Of a stretch of 64,000 nucleotides of DNA, positions 28,039 through 39,301 are shown one piece after another. Origin of the DNA: Maricaulis maris MCS10 (GTDB lineage: Bacteria > Pseudomonadota > Alphaproteobacteria > Caulobacterales > Maricaulaceae); assembly GCF_000014745.1 (NCBI RefSeq), contig NC_008347.1, forward strand, positions 3,178,001 through 3,242,000, in the 5' to 3' direction. The notes beneath the pieces are model-generated. The model was given only the letters and a program-made list of their open reading frames with translations, did not search any database and was not told where the DNA came from. Position numbers and translations under genes: made by a program. Position 1 is the first letter of the stretch. Every line of letters starts with the position of its first letter.

Positions 28039-29871
28039 ATGGCTCGCGCGGTGCGTCTGTCAGATTATGCTGTGGCGATCGTGGCCGCGGCGCGCCGTGA
28101 AGCGTCATCAACGTTGCACTCGGTCGGCCTGTTCACCAGCTTGCATGACCTCGGGGCCCTGCCCGGTGAAATCGGCCCGCTGCCTGAGGATTTTTATGCC
28201 AGTCGCCCCGATCGCGGCTCGGAAATCCGGGCCGGTCGGTTCCAGCTGGCCGGTGACCTCCTGTCTATCGACCCCGCACAGGACGACATCTGGCTGAAAC
28301 CTGCACCGACCCGCGCCTTTGCGCGGCGATTGCATGGATTTGGCTGGTTGCGCGACGTCATCGCCTCACCGGACACCCCGCCCGATCCCGCTGACGACCC
28401 AATGCCAACCGCCGAGGCTGGTGGTCCGTCCGAAAGTACGAGTGGTGCGGATGAGGCCAGAGCACTCGTCGATGACTGGATCCGGGCGTTTGGGCGCTGG
28501 AACAGCTTCGCCTGGAGCCATGGCGTCCTTTCAGCGCGGATCATCAACTGGCTGCGGGCTGGCAACACGCTTTTCGAAAGCGAAGAGGGCGACCGGAAGG
28601 CGCGGAATGCCCGACTGCGAAGCCTGCTGCGGCAGGCGCGCTATCTCCAGCGCACCATACCATTGGCCCATGACGGCGCGGTCCGGCTGCGTTGCGCCAT
28701 AGCCCTGTCTTTTGCCGGGCTTTCAGTGCCCCGGCAGGGTGCACTGCAAAAAGCCGGTCTGGCGGCGCTGGAAAAGGAAGTGAAGCGCCAGATCCTGCCG
28801 GACGGCGGTCATGTGTCCCGTTCGCCGCGTGCCGGCACCGAGACACTGATTGATCTGATCGCGCTGCGTGACGTGGCCGAAAAGGCCGGGGTCGAATTTC
28901 CCAAGGAAATCATCCGGGCGATCGACCGGTTGGCGCCAATGGGTCGTTTTTTCCGGATGAGCGATGGTGGTCTGGCCAGTTTTCACGGTGGTGGCGAGTG
29001 CGATCACGGGGCGCTGAAAATGGCCCTGGCACGCGACGAGACCGGCGCCAAACCCTTCGGTTTTGCCCCTCATTCCGGCTATCACCGCGCCGAAGCGGGA
29101 GGCGCCACGATCATTCTGGATGTCGGAAAAGCGCCGCCAGGTGTGCTGAGCACAGGAGCCCATGCCAGCGCCCTGGCCTTCGAATTGTGCACAACCGGAG
29201 GGCGGCTGGTGGTCAATTGCGGCTGGCATGATGACCAGCCATCCAGCTGGCGTGAGGCGGTTCGGGCAACGGCCGCCCATTCGACGCTGACCCTCGAGGA
29301 AACCTCTTCCGGGCGCCTGTTCGCTCCGGGCTGGCAGCGCGATCTGCTCGGCCCGCGACTCGCCTCTGCGCCAGGCCCGGTCACAGCCCGCCGCAATGAA
29401 GAGGATATGGGTGTCTGGCTCGAAGGCATCCATGAAGGCTATCGCGAAGAGTTCGGGCTGTCGCATCGGCGGCGGGTCTTCCTGGCAGCTGACGGCGGCG
29501 ACCTGCGCGGCGAGGATGCGCTCTTCCGGCCAGTGTCCGACGGACCCCCGGACGATGTCGACGTGCGCTATCGTTTCGCCATCCGGTTTCACCTGCATCC
29601 GGACGTCCGGGCGTCGCTGTCCCGGGACAATATGAGCGCCCTGCTCGTCCAGCCGGACGGGGATGGATGGCGCTTCCGGACCGATGGCGGCCCGATACGG
29701 CTTGAGCGCTCGGTGTATCTCGCTGCCGGTGCGCCTCCACAACGGGCGACACAGATTGTAGTACAAGGGGAGGCTGAGCCCTTCGGAGCGGGCGACAGAC
29801 CCCCCAACCGGGTGCGCTGGGCGTTTCAAAGGCTCGGTCAGGTTGGTGGGACCCAGGGGGAAACCGGATGA
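28039..29871 (+). CDS. Heparinase II/III family protein
   Basis: A 610-residue polysaccharide lyase-fold protein. The N-terminal half is helical (alpha/alpha toroid) and includes WIRAFGRWNSFAWSHGVLSARIINW; the C-terminal beta-sandwich has GYHRAEAGGATIILDVG, GAHASALAFEL and AAHSTLTLEE, which match the heparinase II/III-like family. No signal peptide is evident, as is usual for this alphaproteobacterial subgroup found near rpe and purH. Substrate and activity are unproven. An acidic, Pro/Ser-rich insert lies at about residues 112-140. Confidence 0.88.
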   Translation: MARAVRLSDYAVAIVAAARREASSTLHSVGLFTSLHDLGALPGEIGPLPEDFYASRPDRGSEIRAGRFQLAGDLLSIDPAQDDIWLKPAPTRAFARRLHGFGWLRDVIASPDTPPDPADDPMPTAEAGGPSESTSGADEARALVDDWIRAFGRWNSFAWSHGVLSARIINWLRAGNTLFESEEGDRKARNARLRSLLRQARYLQRTIPLAHDGAVRLRCAIALSFAGLSVPRQGALQKAGLAALEKEVKRQILPDGGHVSRSPRAGTETLIDLIALRDVAEKAGVEFPKEIIRAIDRLAPMGRFFRMSDGGLASFHGGGECDHGALKMALARDETGAKPFGFAPHSGYHRAEAGGATIILDVGKAPPGVLSTGAHASALAFELCTTGGRLVVNCGWHDDQPSSWREAVRATAAHSTLTLEETSSGRLFAPGWQRDLLGPRLASAPGPVTARRNEEDMGVWLEGIHEGYREEFGLSHRRRVFLAADGGDLRGEDALFRPVSDGPPDDVDVRYRFAIRFHLHPDVRASLSRDNMSALLVQPDGDGWRFRTDGGPIRLERSVYLAAGAPPQRATQIVVQGEAEPFGAGDRPPNRVRWAFQRLGQVGGTQGETG

Positions 29872-31769
29872 GCAAGGCGCCATCCAAGACACGCGGCGTC
29901 ACGTCAATCCGCAGCCAGATTTCGATGGTCGCGGTGGCCTTGTTCGATCTTGCGGCCGGCGCGATCTCAATGTGGGTTGCGGTATTGCTGCGCTATCGGT
30001 TCGAACCGATAGCGCCGCCGGACGACATCGTGCTGCAATCCGTCGCTGTTTTCGCTCTGGCTTGCGCCATCATTTTCCCGATTGAAGGGCTCCATCGCGG
30101 CCTGTGGCGCTATACAGCGCTGAACGATGCAGCGCGAATTGTGCGGGCCATCGTTCTGGCCAACCTTGTGTTTCTGCCGATCCTTTTCCTGATCAACCGG
30201 CTCGATGGATTTCCGCGCACCTCGATCCTGTTGGAAATACCGATCCTGTTGTTCATCCTGCTCGCTGCCCGCCTGTTTGTGGCGGCCTTGAGGACCCAGG
30301 GTCTGCGGGGCGCGCTGCAGATCGAGGATCGTACCAAGCCGACGGCGATCCTGGTGGGCACCGACCTGGAGCTGGATGACGCCTTGCGCGACCTTGGCCG
30401 GCGCAACGGATCCGCCCCCTTCCGGACAAAGGGCTTGATCGAACCTGGCGCGACCCTCACGGGACATGCCATTCGTGGCATTCCGGTCCTGGGCGGCCTG
30501 GAGGCCTTGCCCGCAGCCCTCAAACGCCTGTCTGAAGTCGAGAAGGAAGCTCCGCGACTTGTCCTGGCCGGTGCCCATACGGATGCCGACATCGTCAATC
30601 AACTCATCCGGATTGCCTCCCGGACGGGTGCAAAACTGTCCCGGGCACGACCCTCGGACGGCCGCGAAGCCTTTTCCCCGGTCGAAGCCGCGGATTTGCT
30701 CAACCGGCCGCCCCGCGCACCCAACCTGTCACCCGCTCGGCCGCTGATTGAGGGGCGCCGGGTCCTGATCACTGGTGCCGGCGGGACCATCGGGTCTCAA
30801 TTGTCACGGCTCGCGGCGACGCTTGAGCCGGAAAAACTGATCCTGTTCGACGCCTCGGAGGCCAATCTCTACGAAATCGACCTGGAGTTTGCCAAACGTT
30901 TCTCCGGTGTTGCCTGGCGCGCCGTGCTCGGCGATGTGCGCGACCGTGACCGGCTTGACGAGATTTTCCGCGAGGAACGGCCCGATGTCGTCCTGCATGC
31001 GGCCGCCCTCAAACATGTCCCGATGAGCGAGCGAAACCCGGGCGAGGCAGCACGCACCAATATTATCGGCACCGTCAACACGATCGAGATGTCGCAACAA
31101 TATGGCGCGCGTGTTGTCGCGCTGATCTCGACCGACAAGGCCGTCAATCCCGGCAATGTCATGGGGGCAACGAAACGCGCCGCCGAACTTTACGCCCGTT
31201 CTGCCGCCCCGCGCTCGGACACGACCCGTGTCTGCGTCGTCCGCTTTGGCAATGTGCTCGGCTCAACCGGCTCCGTCGTGCCCCTGTTCGAACGCCAGAT
31301 CGAAGCGGGTGACCCGGTGACCGTAACCGATCCGGAAGCGACACGTTATTTCATGACCGTCGAAGAGGCATCCGGGCTCGTGCTGGATGCCGCGGCCCAG
31401 ACCGCCGCCGATCCAGCCCTGAACGGGGCCCTGTATGTGCTGGACATGGGGCGCCCCGTATCAATCATGCGTCTGGCCCGGCAGCTGCTGCGCTTGCGCG
31501 GTCGGGACCCCGACGCACCGGGTGCGATCCGTGTTGTCGGGCTTCGACCGGGCGAAAAGCGTCATGAAAGCCTCGTTTATGACTTCGAGAGCACGATCGA
31601 GACTTCAATCGACGGCGTCTGGGCGGTTACCGGGCCGGCCCTTGACCCGGTCGCTGTCAGCGCCGGGCTGGATGCCATTGTCAAAGCAGCCGGCAGCAAT
31701 AACAGCGCTGGAGCATCCGCGGCGCTGGAGGCCCTTTGCAAATTGCGCCCCTCGCCCCTGGATGATTGA
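29868..31769 (+). CDS. Nucleoside-diphosphate-sugar 4,6-dehydratase (WbpM/CapD type)
   Basis: A 633-residue membrane protein of the polysaccharide biosynthesis family. Four N-terminal helices (about residues 20-130) precede a CoA-binding-like domain and a short-chain dehydrogenase domain with [16 protein letters not shown] near residue 300. [21 protein letters not shown] near 420 has Met in place of the catalytic Tyr, as in WbpM-type enzymes. It likely converts UDP-GlcNAc to a 4-keto-6-deoxy sugar for a surface glycan. It overlaps the heparinase gene by ATGA and lies before purH. Confidence 0.9.
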   Translation: MSKAPSKTRGVTSIRSQISMVAVALFDLAAGAISMWVAVLLRYRFEPIAPPDDIVLQSVAVFALACAIIFPIEGLHRGLWRYTALNDAARIVRAIVLANLVFLPILFLINRLDGFPRTSILLEIPILLFILLAARLFVAALRTQGLRGALQIEDRTKPTAILVGTDLELDDALRDLGRRNGSAPFRTKGLIEPGATLTGHAIRGIPVLGGLEALPAALKRLSEVEKEAPRLVLAGAHTDADIVNQLIRIASRTGAKLSRARPSDGREAFSPVEAADLLNRPPRAPNLSPARPLIEGRRVLITGAGGTIGSQLSRLAATLEPEKLILFDASEANLYEIDLEFAKRFSGVAWRAVLGDVRDRDRLDEIFREERPDVVLHAAALKHVPMSERNPGEAARTNIIGTVNTIEMSQQYGARVVALISTDKAVNPGNVMGATKRAAELYARSAAPRSDTTRVCVVRFGNVLGSTGSVVPLFERQIEAGDPVTVTDPEATRYFMTVEEASGLVLDAAAQTAADPALNGALYVLDMGRPVSIMRLARQLLRLRGRDPDAPGAIRVVGLRPGEKRHESLVYDFESTIETSIDGVWAVTGPALDPVAVSAGLDAIVKAAGSNNSAGASAALEALCKLRPSPLDD

Positions 31770-31831
31770 CTTGCCCCACCGCCGTGATACCTCGCCGCGG
31801 AGATGCCGGAACCAACTACGGAGAGCCTTCC

Positions 31832-33427
31832 ATGTCAGACCTTGATCTCGCCCCGGTACGGCGCGCCCTGATTTCCGTTTCTGACAAGTCCGGCCTGGTT
31901 GAGCGCGGACGGCAGCTGGCCGATGCCGGTGTCGAAATCCTGTCGACCGGCGGCACGCTGCGGAGCCTCAAGGAGGCCGGCATCCCGGCCCGGGACGTGT
32001 CCGAAGTCACCGAATTCCCGGAAATGATGGACGGCCGCCTGAAAACACTTCATCCGCGCGTGCATGGCGGCCTGCTGGCGCGACGCGACAATGGCGATGA
32101 TCGCGCTGCCATGGGTGCACACGGCATCCCGCACATCGATCTGCTTTACGTCAATCTCTACCCGTTTGAGGAAACCGTCGAAAAAGGCGGCGCCTATGCC
32201 GATTGTGTCGAGAATATCGACATTGGCGGACCTGCGATGATCCGCGCCGCGGCCAAGAACCACGCCTGGGTGAATGTCTGCGTGGATGGCGCCGATGTGG
32301 ACCGGGTCCTGGCCGACATGGCCGAACATGACGGGCATTCGCGGCTCGATCTTCGCAAGTCCCTGGCCGCCAAGGCCTATGCCCGCACGGCCGCCTATGA
32401 CGCCGCCATCTCAAACTGGTTTTCCGACACACTCGAAGATCCGGCCCCGGAATACCGCGCCTTCGGTGGCGCGCTGACCCAGGCCCTGCGTTATGGCGAA
32501 AACCCGCATCAGAACGCCGCCTTTTACAGAAGCGCCGAAAACCGGGCTGGCATCGCGACGGGCCGACAGGTCCAGGGCAAGGCCCTGAGCTACAACAATC
32601 TGGCCGACGCTGATGCGGCATTCGAGCTGGCCGGCGAGTTTGCTTCAGACGACGGCGCCGCCGTTGTTATCGTCAAGCACGCCAATCCGTGCGGCGTCGC
32701 TGTGCACGACACGCTGTCTTCCGCTTATGAAAAGGCCTTCGCGGCCGATCCGATTTCCGCTTTTGGCGGTATCGTGGCGATGAACCGCACGCTCGACGCG
32801 GTCACTGCCGGGGAGCTTGTGAAGATTTTCACCGAAGTCGTCATTGCACCCGACGCGGACGAGGACGCGCTCGCTGTTCTCTCCGCCAAGTCTAATCTGC
32901 GTGTCTTGCTGACAGGCGGGATGCCGGACCCGAAACAGGGTGGCTGGCTGACCAAAACAGTCGCCGGCGGCCTGCTGGTCCAGGAACGTGACATTGGCAT
33001 GATCGCGCCGTCGGAGTTGAAGGTCGTCACCAAGCGCGCGCCGACCGACGCCGAACTCACCGATCTTATGTTTGGCTGGAAAGTAGTCAAACATGTGAAG
33101 TCGAACGCCATTGTTTATGCCCGCAACGGCTCGACTGCGGGGATCGGAATGGGCCAGACCAGCCGCCTGGAAGCCGCCCGCCTGGCCGTCCGCAAGGCAG
33201 AGGCGACCGCCGCCGAAAACGGTTGGGATGAGCCGCGGACCAAGGGTTCGGTGTGCGCATCGGACGCCTTCTTCCCGTTTGCCGACGGGCTGCACGCAGC
33301 TGTCGACGCCGGCGCCACGGCGATCATCCAGCCGGGTGGTTCCATCCGCGATGAAGAAGTCATTGCTGCCGCTGACGAGGCGGGTATCGCCATGGTCTTC
33401 ACCGGGATGCGCCATTTCCGGCACTAG
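31832..33427 (+). CDS. purH: Bifunctional AICAR transformylase/IMP cyclohydrolase
   Basis: PurH carries out the last two steps of IMP synthesis. The 531-residue protein has the N-terminal MGS-like cyclohydrolase domain ([43 protein letters not shown]) and the C-terminal transformylase domain ([37 protein letters not shown]). The start at 31832 follows GGAGAG and gives the standard N terminus; an upstream TTG at 31766 would add unrelated residues. Confidence 0.97.
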   Translation: MSDLDLAPVRRALISVSDKSGLVERGRQLADAGVEILSTGGTLRSLKEAGIPARDVSEVTEFPEMMDGRLKTLHPRVHGGLLARRDNGDDRAAMGAHGIPHIDLLYVNLYPFEETVEKGGAYADCVENIDIGGPAMIRAAAKNHAWVNVCVDGADVDRVLADMAEHDGHSRLDLRKSLAAKAYARTAAYDAAISNWFSDTLEDPAPEYRAFGGALTQALRYGENPHQNAAFYRSAENRAGIATGRQVQGKALSYNNLADADAAFELAGEFASDDGAAVVIVKHANPCGVAVHDTLSSAYEKAFAADPISAFGGIVAMNRTLDAVTAGELVKIFTEVVIAPDADEDALAVLSAKSNLRVLLTGGMPDPKQGGWLTKTVAGGLLVQERDIGMIAPSELKVVTKRAPTDAELTDLMFGWKVVKHVKSNAIVYARNGSTAGIGMGQTSRLEAARLAVRKAEATAAENGWDEPRTKGSVCASDAFFPFADGLHAAVDAGATAIIQPGGSIRDEEVIAAADEAGIAMVFTGMRHFRH

Positions 33428-33500
33428 CGGGACCTGGCGGCACTGCATGTGAATCAAGCAATCATTGTGTGGCCTCGGGTTTTCACGTCATTGTCGACGC

Positions 33501-34376
33501 ATGAAAATCAGCTTCCTCATCCGCGCCGTCAGCGCCATTGCCCTGGCGATTCTGGCCGGTCTGGCGGGATGCGCCACCGGCAACATGACCGGCTGGAGCG
33601 TTCCCAGGCGATCCCTAGAGGATCAGGTCGACCTGCTTCGCGAGCATGTTGAAATCCGGTTGCCCGACAATCAGGACACAGCTGTACCAGCGGTGATAAT
33701 GCTGCACGGCTGCGGTGGGCTGCGTGACGTCCAGGAGGCCTATGCGGCTGATTTACTGGATGCTGGCTATGCTGTGCTTCTGGTCGATTCCAATCGGGCC
33801 CGCGAGATCGACCGCTTCGGTGCCATGACCCAAGTCTGCACCGCGCTTCGTCTGTGGGGTCAGGAACGGGCGGCCGACATTCCCGCCGCGATAGCGCTGG
33901 CCCGCGAAAGCTCCGCGATTGATGCAGACCGGCTGGCCCTGATCGGCTGGAGCCATGGCGGTTGGACTGTGTTGGAAGCCCTCGACTACGCCGCGGAGGG
34001 GCGTTCAGCGCCTGCACTCCTGCCAACGCCTGCCGATCCGGCTTCGACACCCTTGTCGGGGGTACGGGCAGCAATCGCCCTGTATCCCTATTGCGGATTT
34101 CCGGTCCGCGCCGACGGCCGGGGCTTCCCGCGAACCATCCCGCTTCACATCATCCTGGCCGAACGCGACCTGGTCGCCCCGCCTGGCGATTGTGTTCGTC
34201 TATTCGACCGCTCCGAAGCGTCCGGGGTTGCGGTTGATCATGAAATCTGGCCTGGCCAGACCCACGCCTTCGACGAACCCAACGGTCCGCCCGACCCGCG
34301 CATACAATATGATGCGGACGCGGCTGATAGAGCACGCGCCCGCATATTGGTCTGGCTGGAAGAGGCGTTCCCCTAG
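33501..34376 (+). CDS. Dienelactone hydrolase-like lipoprotein
   Basis: A 291-residue alpha/beta hydrolase with a lipoprotein signal (AIALAILAGLAGC). The core shows VIMLHGCGGLRDVQEAYA, the nucleophile elbow IGWSHGG with Ser, a late Asp in ILAERDLVAPPG and the catalytic His in GQTHAFD. The dienelactone hydrolase family nucleophile is usually Cys; Ser here suggests an esterase-like activity. The stop overlaps the convergent dehydrogenase gene by 4 bp. Confidence 0.85.
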   Translation: MKISFLIRAVSAIALAILAGLAGCATGNMTGWSVPRRSLEDQVDLLREHVEIRLPDNQDTAVPAVIMLHGCGGLRDVQEAYAADLLDAGYAVLLVDSNRAREIDRFGAMTQVCTALRLWGQERAADIPAAIALARESSAIDADRLALIGWSHGGWTVLEALDYAAEGRSAPALLPTPADPASTPLSGVRAAIALYPYCGFPVRADGRGFPRTIPLHIILAERDLVAPPGDCVRLFDRSEASGVAVDHEIWPGQTHAFDEPNGPPDPRIQYDADAADRARARILVWLEEAFP

Positions 34377-37300
34377 CCGGGTTGGACGACTGACGCCATT
34401 TCGCCGAGCTGGGTCGAGGCGATGGCCAGCTTGGACAAGCTCCACCCGCCTGACTCGTCCAGCTGGCGCTGGACCGAGTCCACACGACCGGCCTCTTCTT
34501 CATTGATCGTGTTCCAGGCTTCGACCAGCGCGTCCGCCCAGTCGCGGGACGGATTTTCCACACCTGATGCGAGGGAACCACCCGCCTGCAGCGCGAAACG
34601 CATTGCTGATCCGGTGAAGGCCTGCTGGCTGGCATAGAAGTCTTCCATCAGGCGGCGGACGGCAAGCCGGTCCCAATGCTGCTCTGACGACACTTCCTGA
34701 CCAAGCCCGCGCAGACGGTCGAACTTGAATCGGGCACCGACGGCGTGATATATGTAAGCTGTTGATGCTAATGGCCAATCTGACTCCATGGCCATATCGA
34801 TAACGTCTGTCGAGGAGGTCAGAGGCCGCAATTCGGCGACTGCAAGAGCGATGTCTTCCGGGGCGCCGGCTTCAACGAAACGCTTCTGTCGCGACTTCAC
34901 ACCCCGGCGTTCATGGGTCGAGATGATTTCGTGGACCATCGAGCGCAGAGACTGGACCCCGGGCTGATAGGCTCCGATCACGTCACCAATCGCGTCCGGT
35001 TTCGCCGATTTCTTGTTCCGACCGCGACGCACAAGCCAATAGGTCTGACGGCGAAGAAGACGGATGATTTCCTCGTGCAAGGCTACCTGGACTGACGCCG
35101 GAGCCTTGTTGTCCAGCGCATTGATCGCATCTGTGATCTCGGCAAATCCGAAGATCTGCCGTCCGGCTTCGAAGGCCCGGGCAATGGCCGGCACTGTTGC
35201 TGTCGTTGAGTCGATCGCCCGGTGAATGAAGGTCGGGCCGCCCAGGTTGATCATCTCATTGGCGAGCACCGTCGAAATGATCTCGCGCTTCAGGCGATGC
35301 CCTTCCATGGCCTCGCCAAAGTCGTGCAGGCCTTTCGGGAAATAGTTGACCAGCATGGATTTGAAGTGCGGGTCATCAGGGACATCCGAGGCGACCAGCT
35401 GATCGAAGAGGGTGATCTTGGCATAGGAGGTCAGCACGGCCAGTTCCGGTCGCGTAAGACCCTTTTCCCGCGCCTTCAAGCCACGAACCTGTTCAACCGA
35501 TGGCAGGCCTTCGACCTCCCGATCAAGCTGCCCCAGCTCTTCAAGCCGGGCCATGAAACGTTCATGGGCGTCCAGGTCGGCCGCTGAGGTATGCTCAGCC
35601 AGCGACAGGGCCAGGGACTGGTCGTAATTGTGCCGGAGAACATGGGTCGCGACGTCGCTCGTCATGGATTCCAGCAGTTTGTCCCGGGCCTTCCGGCTCA
35701 TGTCGCCATTGCGAACCATCGGACGCAACAGGATCTTGATATTGACCTCATGATCCGAACTGTCGACGCCTGCGGAATTGTCGATGAAGTCCGCATTGGC
35801 GCGACCACCATGCTGGCCGAATTCGATACGCGCTGCCTGGGTGAAACCCAGATTGGCCCCTTCGCCTATCACCTTGGCCCGGACCTCATTGGCGTTGACG
35901 CGCAGGCCGTCATTGGTCTTGTCGCCGACTTCCCAGTGCTGTTCGGCAGTCGCCTTCACATAGGTGCCGATTCCACCGAACCAGAGCAGTTCGACATCCG
36001 CCTTCAAAAGCGCATGGATCAGCTCCAACGGACTTGCCGTGTCCTTTTCAAGACCGGTCAGGGCCTTGATCTCGGCCGAAAGCGGGATCGACTTCGCCGA
36101 TCGCGCGAAAATGCCGCCACCCTTTGAAATCAGCGATTTGTCGTAATCTTGCCAGGATGTACGTGGCAGGTCGAACAAGCGCTTGCGCTCATTCCACATC
36201 GTCTCGCAATCGCCCGGATCGGGGTCGATGAAAATGTCGCGATGATCGAAGGCCGCCACGAGCCGGATCTGTCTGGACAACAGCATGCCATTGCCGAACA
36301 CATCGCCGGACATGTCACCGACGCCGATAACCGAGAAGGCTTCGGTCTGGATGTCCTTGCCCATTTCGCGGAAGTGCCGCTTGACGGATTCCCAAGCGCC
36401 GCGCGCCGTAATGCCCATTTTCTTGTGGTCGTAACCCGCCGAGCCGCCAGAAGCGAAGGCATCGCCAAGCCAGAAATCGAACTCGTCCGTCGCCAGGCCA
36501 TTGGCGGTGTCGGAGAAGGTCGCAGTGCCCTTGTCCGCCGCGACCACCAGATACGGATCATCATCATCCCAGCATTCAGTGGCCGCCGGATGGATCACGG
36601 CGTCGTCGACAATATTGTCGGTCAGGTCCAGCAAACCACGAATGAAGGTCTTGTAGGCTTCGCGCCCGGCCTCGAACACCTCCTCGCGGGAGCCGTTGCG
36701 TGGCAGGGATTTCGGGTAGAATCCGCCCTTTGAACCCACCGGAACAATGACCGCATTCTTGACCTGTTGCGCCTTGACCAGGCCCAGCACCTCGGTGCGG
36801 AAATCATCGCGCCTGTCGGACCAGCGCAAACCGCCACGTGCGACCGGTCCAAAGCGCAGATGGACGCCCTCCACGTCCGGGGACCACACAAAGATTTCCC
36901 GGAAGGGCTTGGGCAGCGGCAATTCCTCAAGCAGCTCGCTGGCGATCTTGATCGCGATGCGAGGCTTGGGCTGGCCGTCTTCGCCTGTCTGGTAGAAATT
37001 GGTCCGCAGGGTCGCCTCGATCAGGTGGAAAATCCTGCGCAGGGCTCGGTCGTGATCCAGACTGGCGACGTCATCAAGTTGTTTGCGAAGCGTCTCGGAC
37101 ACGTCCCAAACAGCATCGGAACGCACTTTCTTGTCGTCGGTAAAGGCCGGGTCGAATTTGACCCGGGCCAGTTCAAGCAATCCCTTGGCTATATCGGGAC
37201 AGGCAGCAAGAGCCTCTTCCTGGATCGCCTGGGATGGATCAAGGCCGGTCTGCTGGCGGTAGCGCGCGCAAGTGCGCAGAAAGGCAGCTTCACGCCAGGT

Positions 37301-39301
37301 GACACCGATCTCGACGATCAGGCGATTGAAGCCATCATCCTCGGCACGCCGATCGGCAATTGCCAGCATCGCCTCTTCGAGATTGGGCGCAAGTTCCGCA
37401 AGGTCCCGGTCCTTGAGGGTGTCCGACTTCATCTCGAAGTCATGGATATGGGCCCGGTCGAACGGCTCACCATTGGCGCCGCGGCGATCGACCGGAAACC
37501 CGGTCTCCTGCACGACATAAAGGCCGAGGTTTTCCAGGACAGGCATGACCCGCGACAGTGAGACCGGTTTGCCGATCCGGTAGATTTTCAGACGCAAGTC
37601 ATCGGGGCCGTCGTCGGCTTCGCGGTAAACACGCACGGCAACACGGTCCGAGCCGGACAGAGATTCCAGCTTGGTGACATCAGCCAGCGCTTCCTCGGGG
37701 TCATAGAGCTCCCGATAGCCGGCCTTGAATGCATCCTGATAGGCCCCCATGCGCAGGCGGATCGCCTCGGGCGCATTGCGCCTGACATGGGTCTCCAGAT
37801 CGTCTTCCCAGGTGCGGGCCAGCCGGGCGACCTTGCGCTCGAGCTCCCCTGTATCCGGTTCCGGGTGATCGAACGGGTTCAGACCGATGATGTAATGAAC
37901 CCGCGCCAGCGAGCTGTCGCCAAACTGCGGATAGAAGGCCGAAAGCCGCCCGCCGAAGGCGTCACGGATCAATTCGCCCGCCTGCTCGCGCACTTTCGAA
38001 TTATAGCGGTCGCGTGGGACAAACAGCAGCGCCGACACGAAGCGGTCGAACTGGTCGCGGCGGATGAACAGTTTTGTCCGCGGCCGGTCATAGAGGTGGA
38101 GAATGCCGAGGCACATCTCCAGCAGATCGGTCTCATCCGTCTGGAACAGCTCGTCACGCGGAAAATTCTCGACCGTGTTTCGCAATTTTTTGGCGGAGTG
38201 CGTACCCGGCGTCTTGCCGGCCCGCTCCAGAACACGGCGCACCTTGCGCCGGATCAGCGGCACTGCACTGGCACTCTGGTCGTAGGCCTCGGCGGTGAAC
38301 AGGCCGACAAAACGGGCCTCGCCTATCACGGCACCATCTTCGCGATAACGTTTGACACCAATATAATCCATGTAGACGCGGCGATGGACGCGCGACTTCA
38401 TGTTGGCCTTGGCGACGATGATCGGGCTCGGTTCGCGCAGAAAGGTTTCGATCGCCGGCGTCAGCACCGCCGGTTCGGATCCTTTTCTGAGAACATGGCG
38501 TTCCGGATCCCGCAGGACCCCGCGGCCGGATTCGGGCCTGACACGGGGGTGGCGCTGCGCCATCGAGCCGTCTTCGTCGACCTCGAAATCATAGACCCGG
38601 CAACCAAGGAAGGCGAAATGGTCGTCACGAAGCCAGCGCAGAAATTCAAGGGATTCCGCTAGTTCATCGGGCGCGGCATGGGTTCGGGCGCCAGCGAGAT
38701 GCGCGATCGCATCATCCATCTGCGCGCGCATGTCGGTCCAGTCTTCGACCGCGACGCGTACGTCGTCGAGGGTCGCTGTGACACCTTCGATCAAGGTCCG
38801 GCGGGACAATTCATCAAGCGGTGGCAGATGAACCTGGATCATGGATTCGGCAAGGCAGCGCCCCGCCTCGCCAACCCGGGCGCCGTCATTGTCGCGACGG
38901 ACCTGCACGATGGGGTGGAACATCGCTATGATGTCATGCCCCTGGGCACCAACTTCGCCCATCACGGAATCGACAATAAACGGCCGATCTCGGCCGATGA
39001 TTTCCAGGACATCCCTCGGCAGCTCGGTGCCGTCGGAACGGGTCGCCGGTCGCATCCGCACAAGGATGTCGTCGCCGGGCCGCTTGTCGCCGAAGCGCCA
39101 GAAATCCATGCTCAGCGCAGCGAGATCGTCCGGGCCAACCCGTTCGAGGTCCTCGGCGAGGGCATCGTCATAGATTTGTGAGAAGAATGAGTTTCCCGGA
39201 TCACCGCATTCGGTGCCGAAAGCCTCGAGCCAGCGCGAACGCGCTGCCTCCATGAAATCTGCGCGACTGTAAGCGTGCGCGACTCCGACGACCGCCCCCA
39301 T
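34373..39301 (-). CDS. gdhZ: Large NAD-dependent glutamate dehydrogenase
   Basis: A 1642-residue glutamate dehydrogenase of the 180 kDa class (GdhB/GdhZ), which deaminates glutamate to 2-oxoglutarate. The long N-terminal regulatory half contains ACT-like segments (for example PFIVDSVMGEVGAQGHDIIAMFHPIV). The catalytic centre is GPVARGGLRWSDRRDDFRTEVLGLVKAQQVKNAVIVPVGSKGGF, followed by the NAD domain with GVGDMSGDVFGNGML. ATG 39301 follows AGGGAG. In Caulobacter the homologue GdhZ also moderates division; KidO is not adjacent here. It is the longest gene in the window. Confidence 0.96.
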   Translation of the reverse strand: MGAVVGVAHAYSRADFMEAARSRWLEAFGTECGDPGNSFFSQIYDDALAEDLERVGPDDLAALSMDFWRFGDKRPGDDILVRMRPATRSDGTELPRDVLEIIGRDRPFIVDSVMGEVGAQGHDIIAMFHPIVQVRRDNDGARVGEAGRCLAESMIQVHLPPLDELSRRTLIEGVTATLDDVRVAVEDWTDMRAQMDDAIAHLAGARTHAAPDELAESLEFLRWLRDDHFAFLGCRVYDFEVDEDGSMAQRHPRVRPESGRGVLRDPERHVLRKGSEPAVLTPAIETFLREPSPIIVAKANMKSRVHRRVYMDYIGVKRYREDGAVIGEARFVGLFTAEAYDQSASAVPLIRRKVRRVLERAGKTPGTHSAKKLRNTVENFPRDELFQTDETDLLEMCLGILHLYDRPRTKLFIRRDQFDRFVSALLFVPRDRYNSKVREQAGELIRDAFGGRLSAFYPQFGDSSLARVHYIIGLNPFDHPEPDTGELERKVARLARTWEDDLETHVRRNAPEAIRLRMGAYQDAFKAGYRELYDPEEALADVTKLESLSGSDRVAVRVYREADDGPDDLRLKIYRIGKPVSLSRVMPVLENLGLYVVQETGFPVDRRGANGEPFDRAHIHDFEMKSDTLKDRDLAELAPNLEEAMLAIADRRAEDDGFNRLIVEIGVTWREAAFLRTCARYRQQTGLDPSQAIQEEALAACPDIAKGLLELARVKFDPAFTDDKKVRSDAVWDVSETLRKQLDDVASLDHDRALRRIFHLIEATLRTNFYQTGEDGQPKPRIAIKIASELLEELPLPKPFREIFVWSPDVEGVHLRFGPVARGGLRWSDRRDDFRTEVLGLVKAQQVKNAVIVPVGSKGGFYPKSLPRNGSREEVFEAGREAYKTFIRGLLDLTDNIVDDAVIHPAATECWDDDDPYLVVAADKGTATFSDTANGLATDEFDFWLGDAFASGGSAGYDHKKMGITARGAWESVKRHFREMGKDIQTEAFSVIGVGDMSGDVFGNGMLLSRQIRLVAAFDHRDIFIDPDPGDCETMWNERKRLFDLPRTSWQDYDKSLISKGGGIFARSAKSIPLSAEIKALTGLEKDTASPLELIHALLKADVELLWFGGIGTYVKATAEQHWEVGDKTNDGLRVNANEVRAKVIGEGANLGFTQAARIEFGQHGGRANADFIDNSAGVDSSDHEVNIKILLRPMVRNGDMSRKARDKLLESMTSDVATHVLRHNYDQSLALSLAEHTSAADLDAHERFMARLEELGQLDREVEGLPSVEQVRGLKAREKGLTRPELAVLTSYAKITLFDQLVASDVPDDPHFKSMLVNYFPKGLHDFGEAMEGHRLKREIISTVLANEMINLGGPTFIHRAIDSTTATVPAIARAFEAGRQIFGFAEITDAINALDNKAPASVQVALHEEIIRLLRRQTYWLVRRGRNKKSAKPDAIGDVIGAYQPGVQSLRSMVHEIISTHERRGVKSRQKRFVEAGAPEDIALAVAELRPLTSSTDVIDMAMESDWPLASTAYIYHAVGARFKFDRLRGLGQEVSSEQHWDRLAVRRLMEDFYASQQAFTGSAMRFALQAGGSLASGVENPSRDWADALVEAWNTINEEEAGRVDSVQRQLDESGGWSLSKLAIASTQLGEMASVVQPG

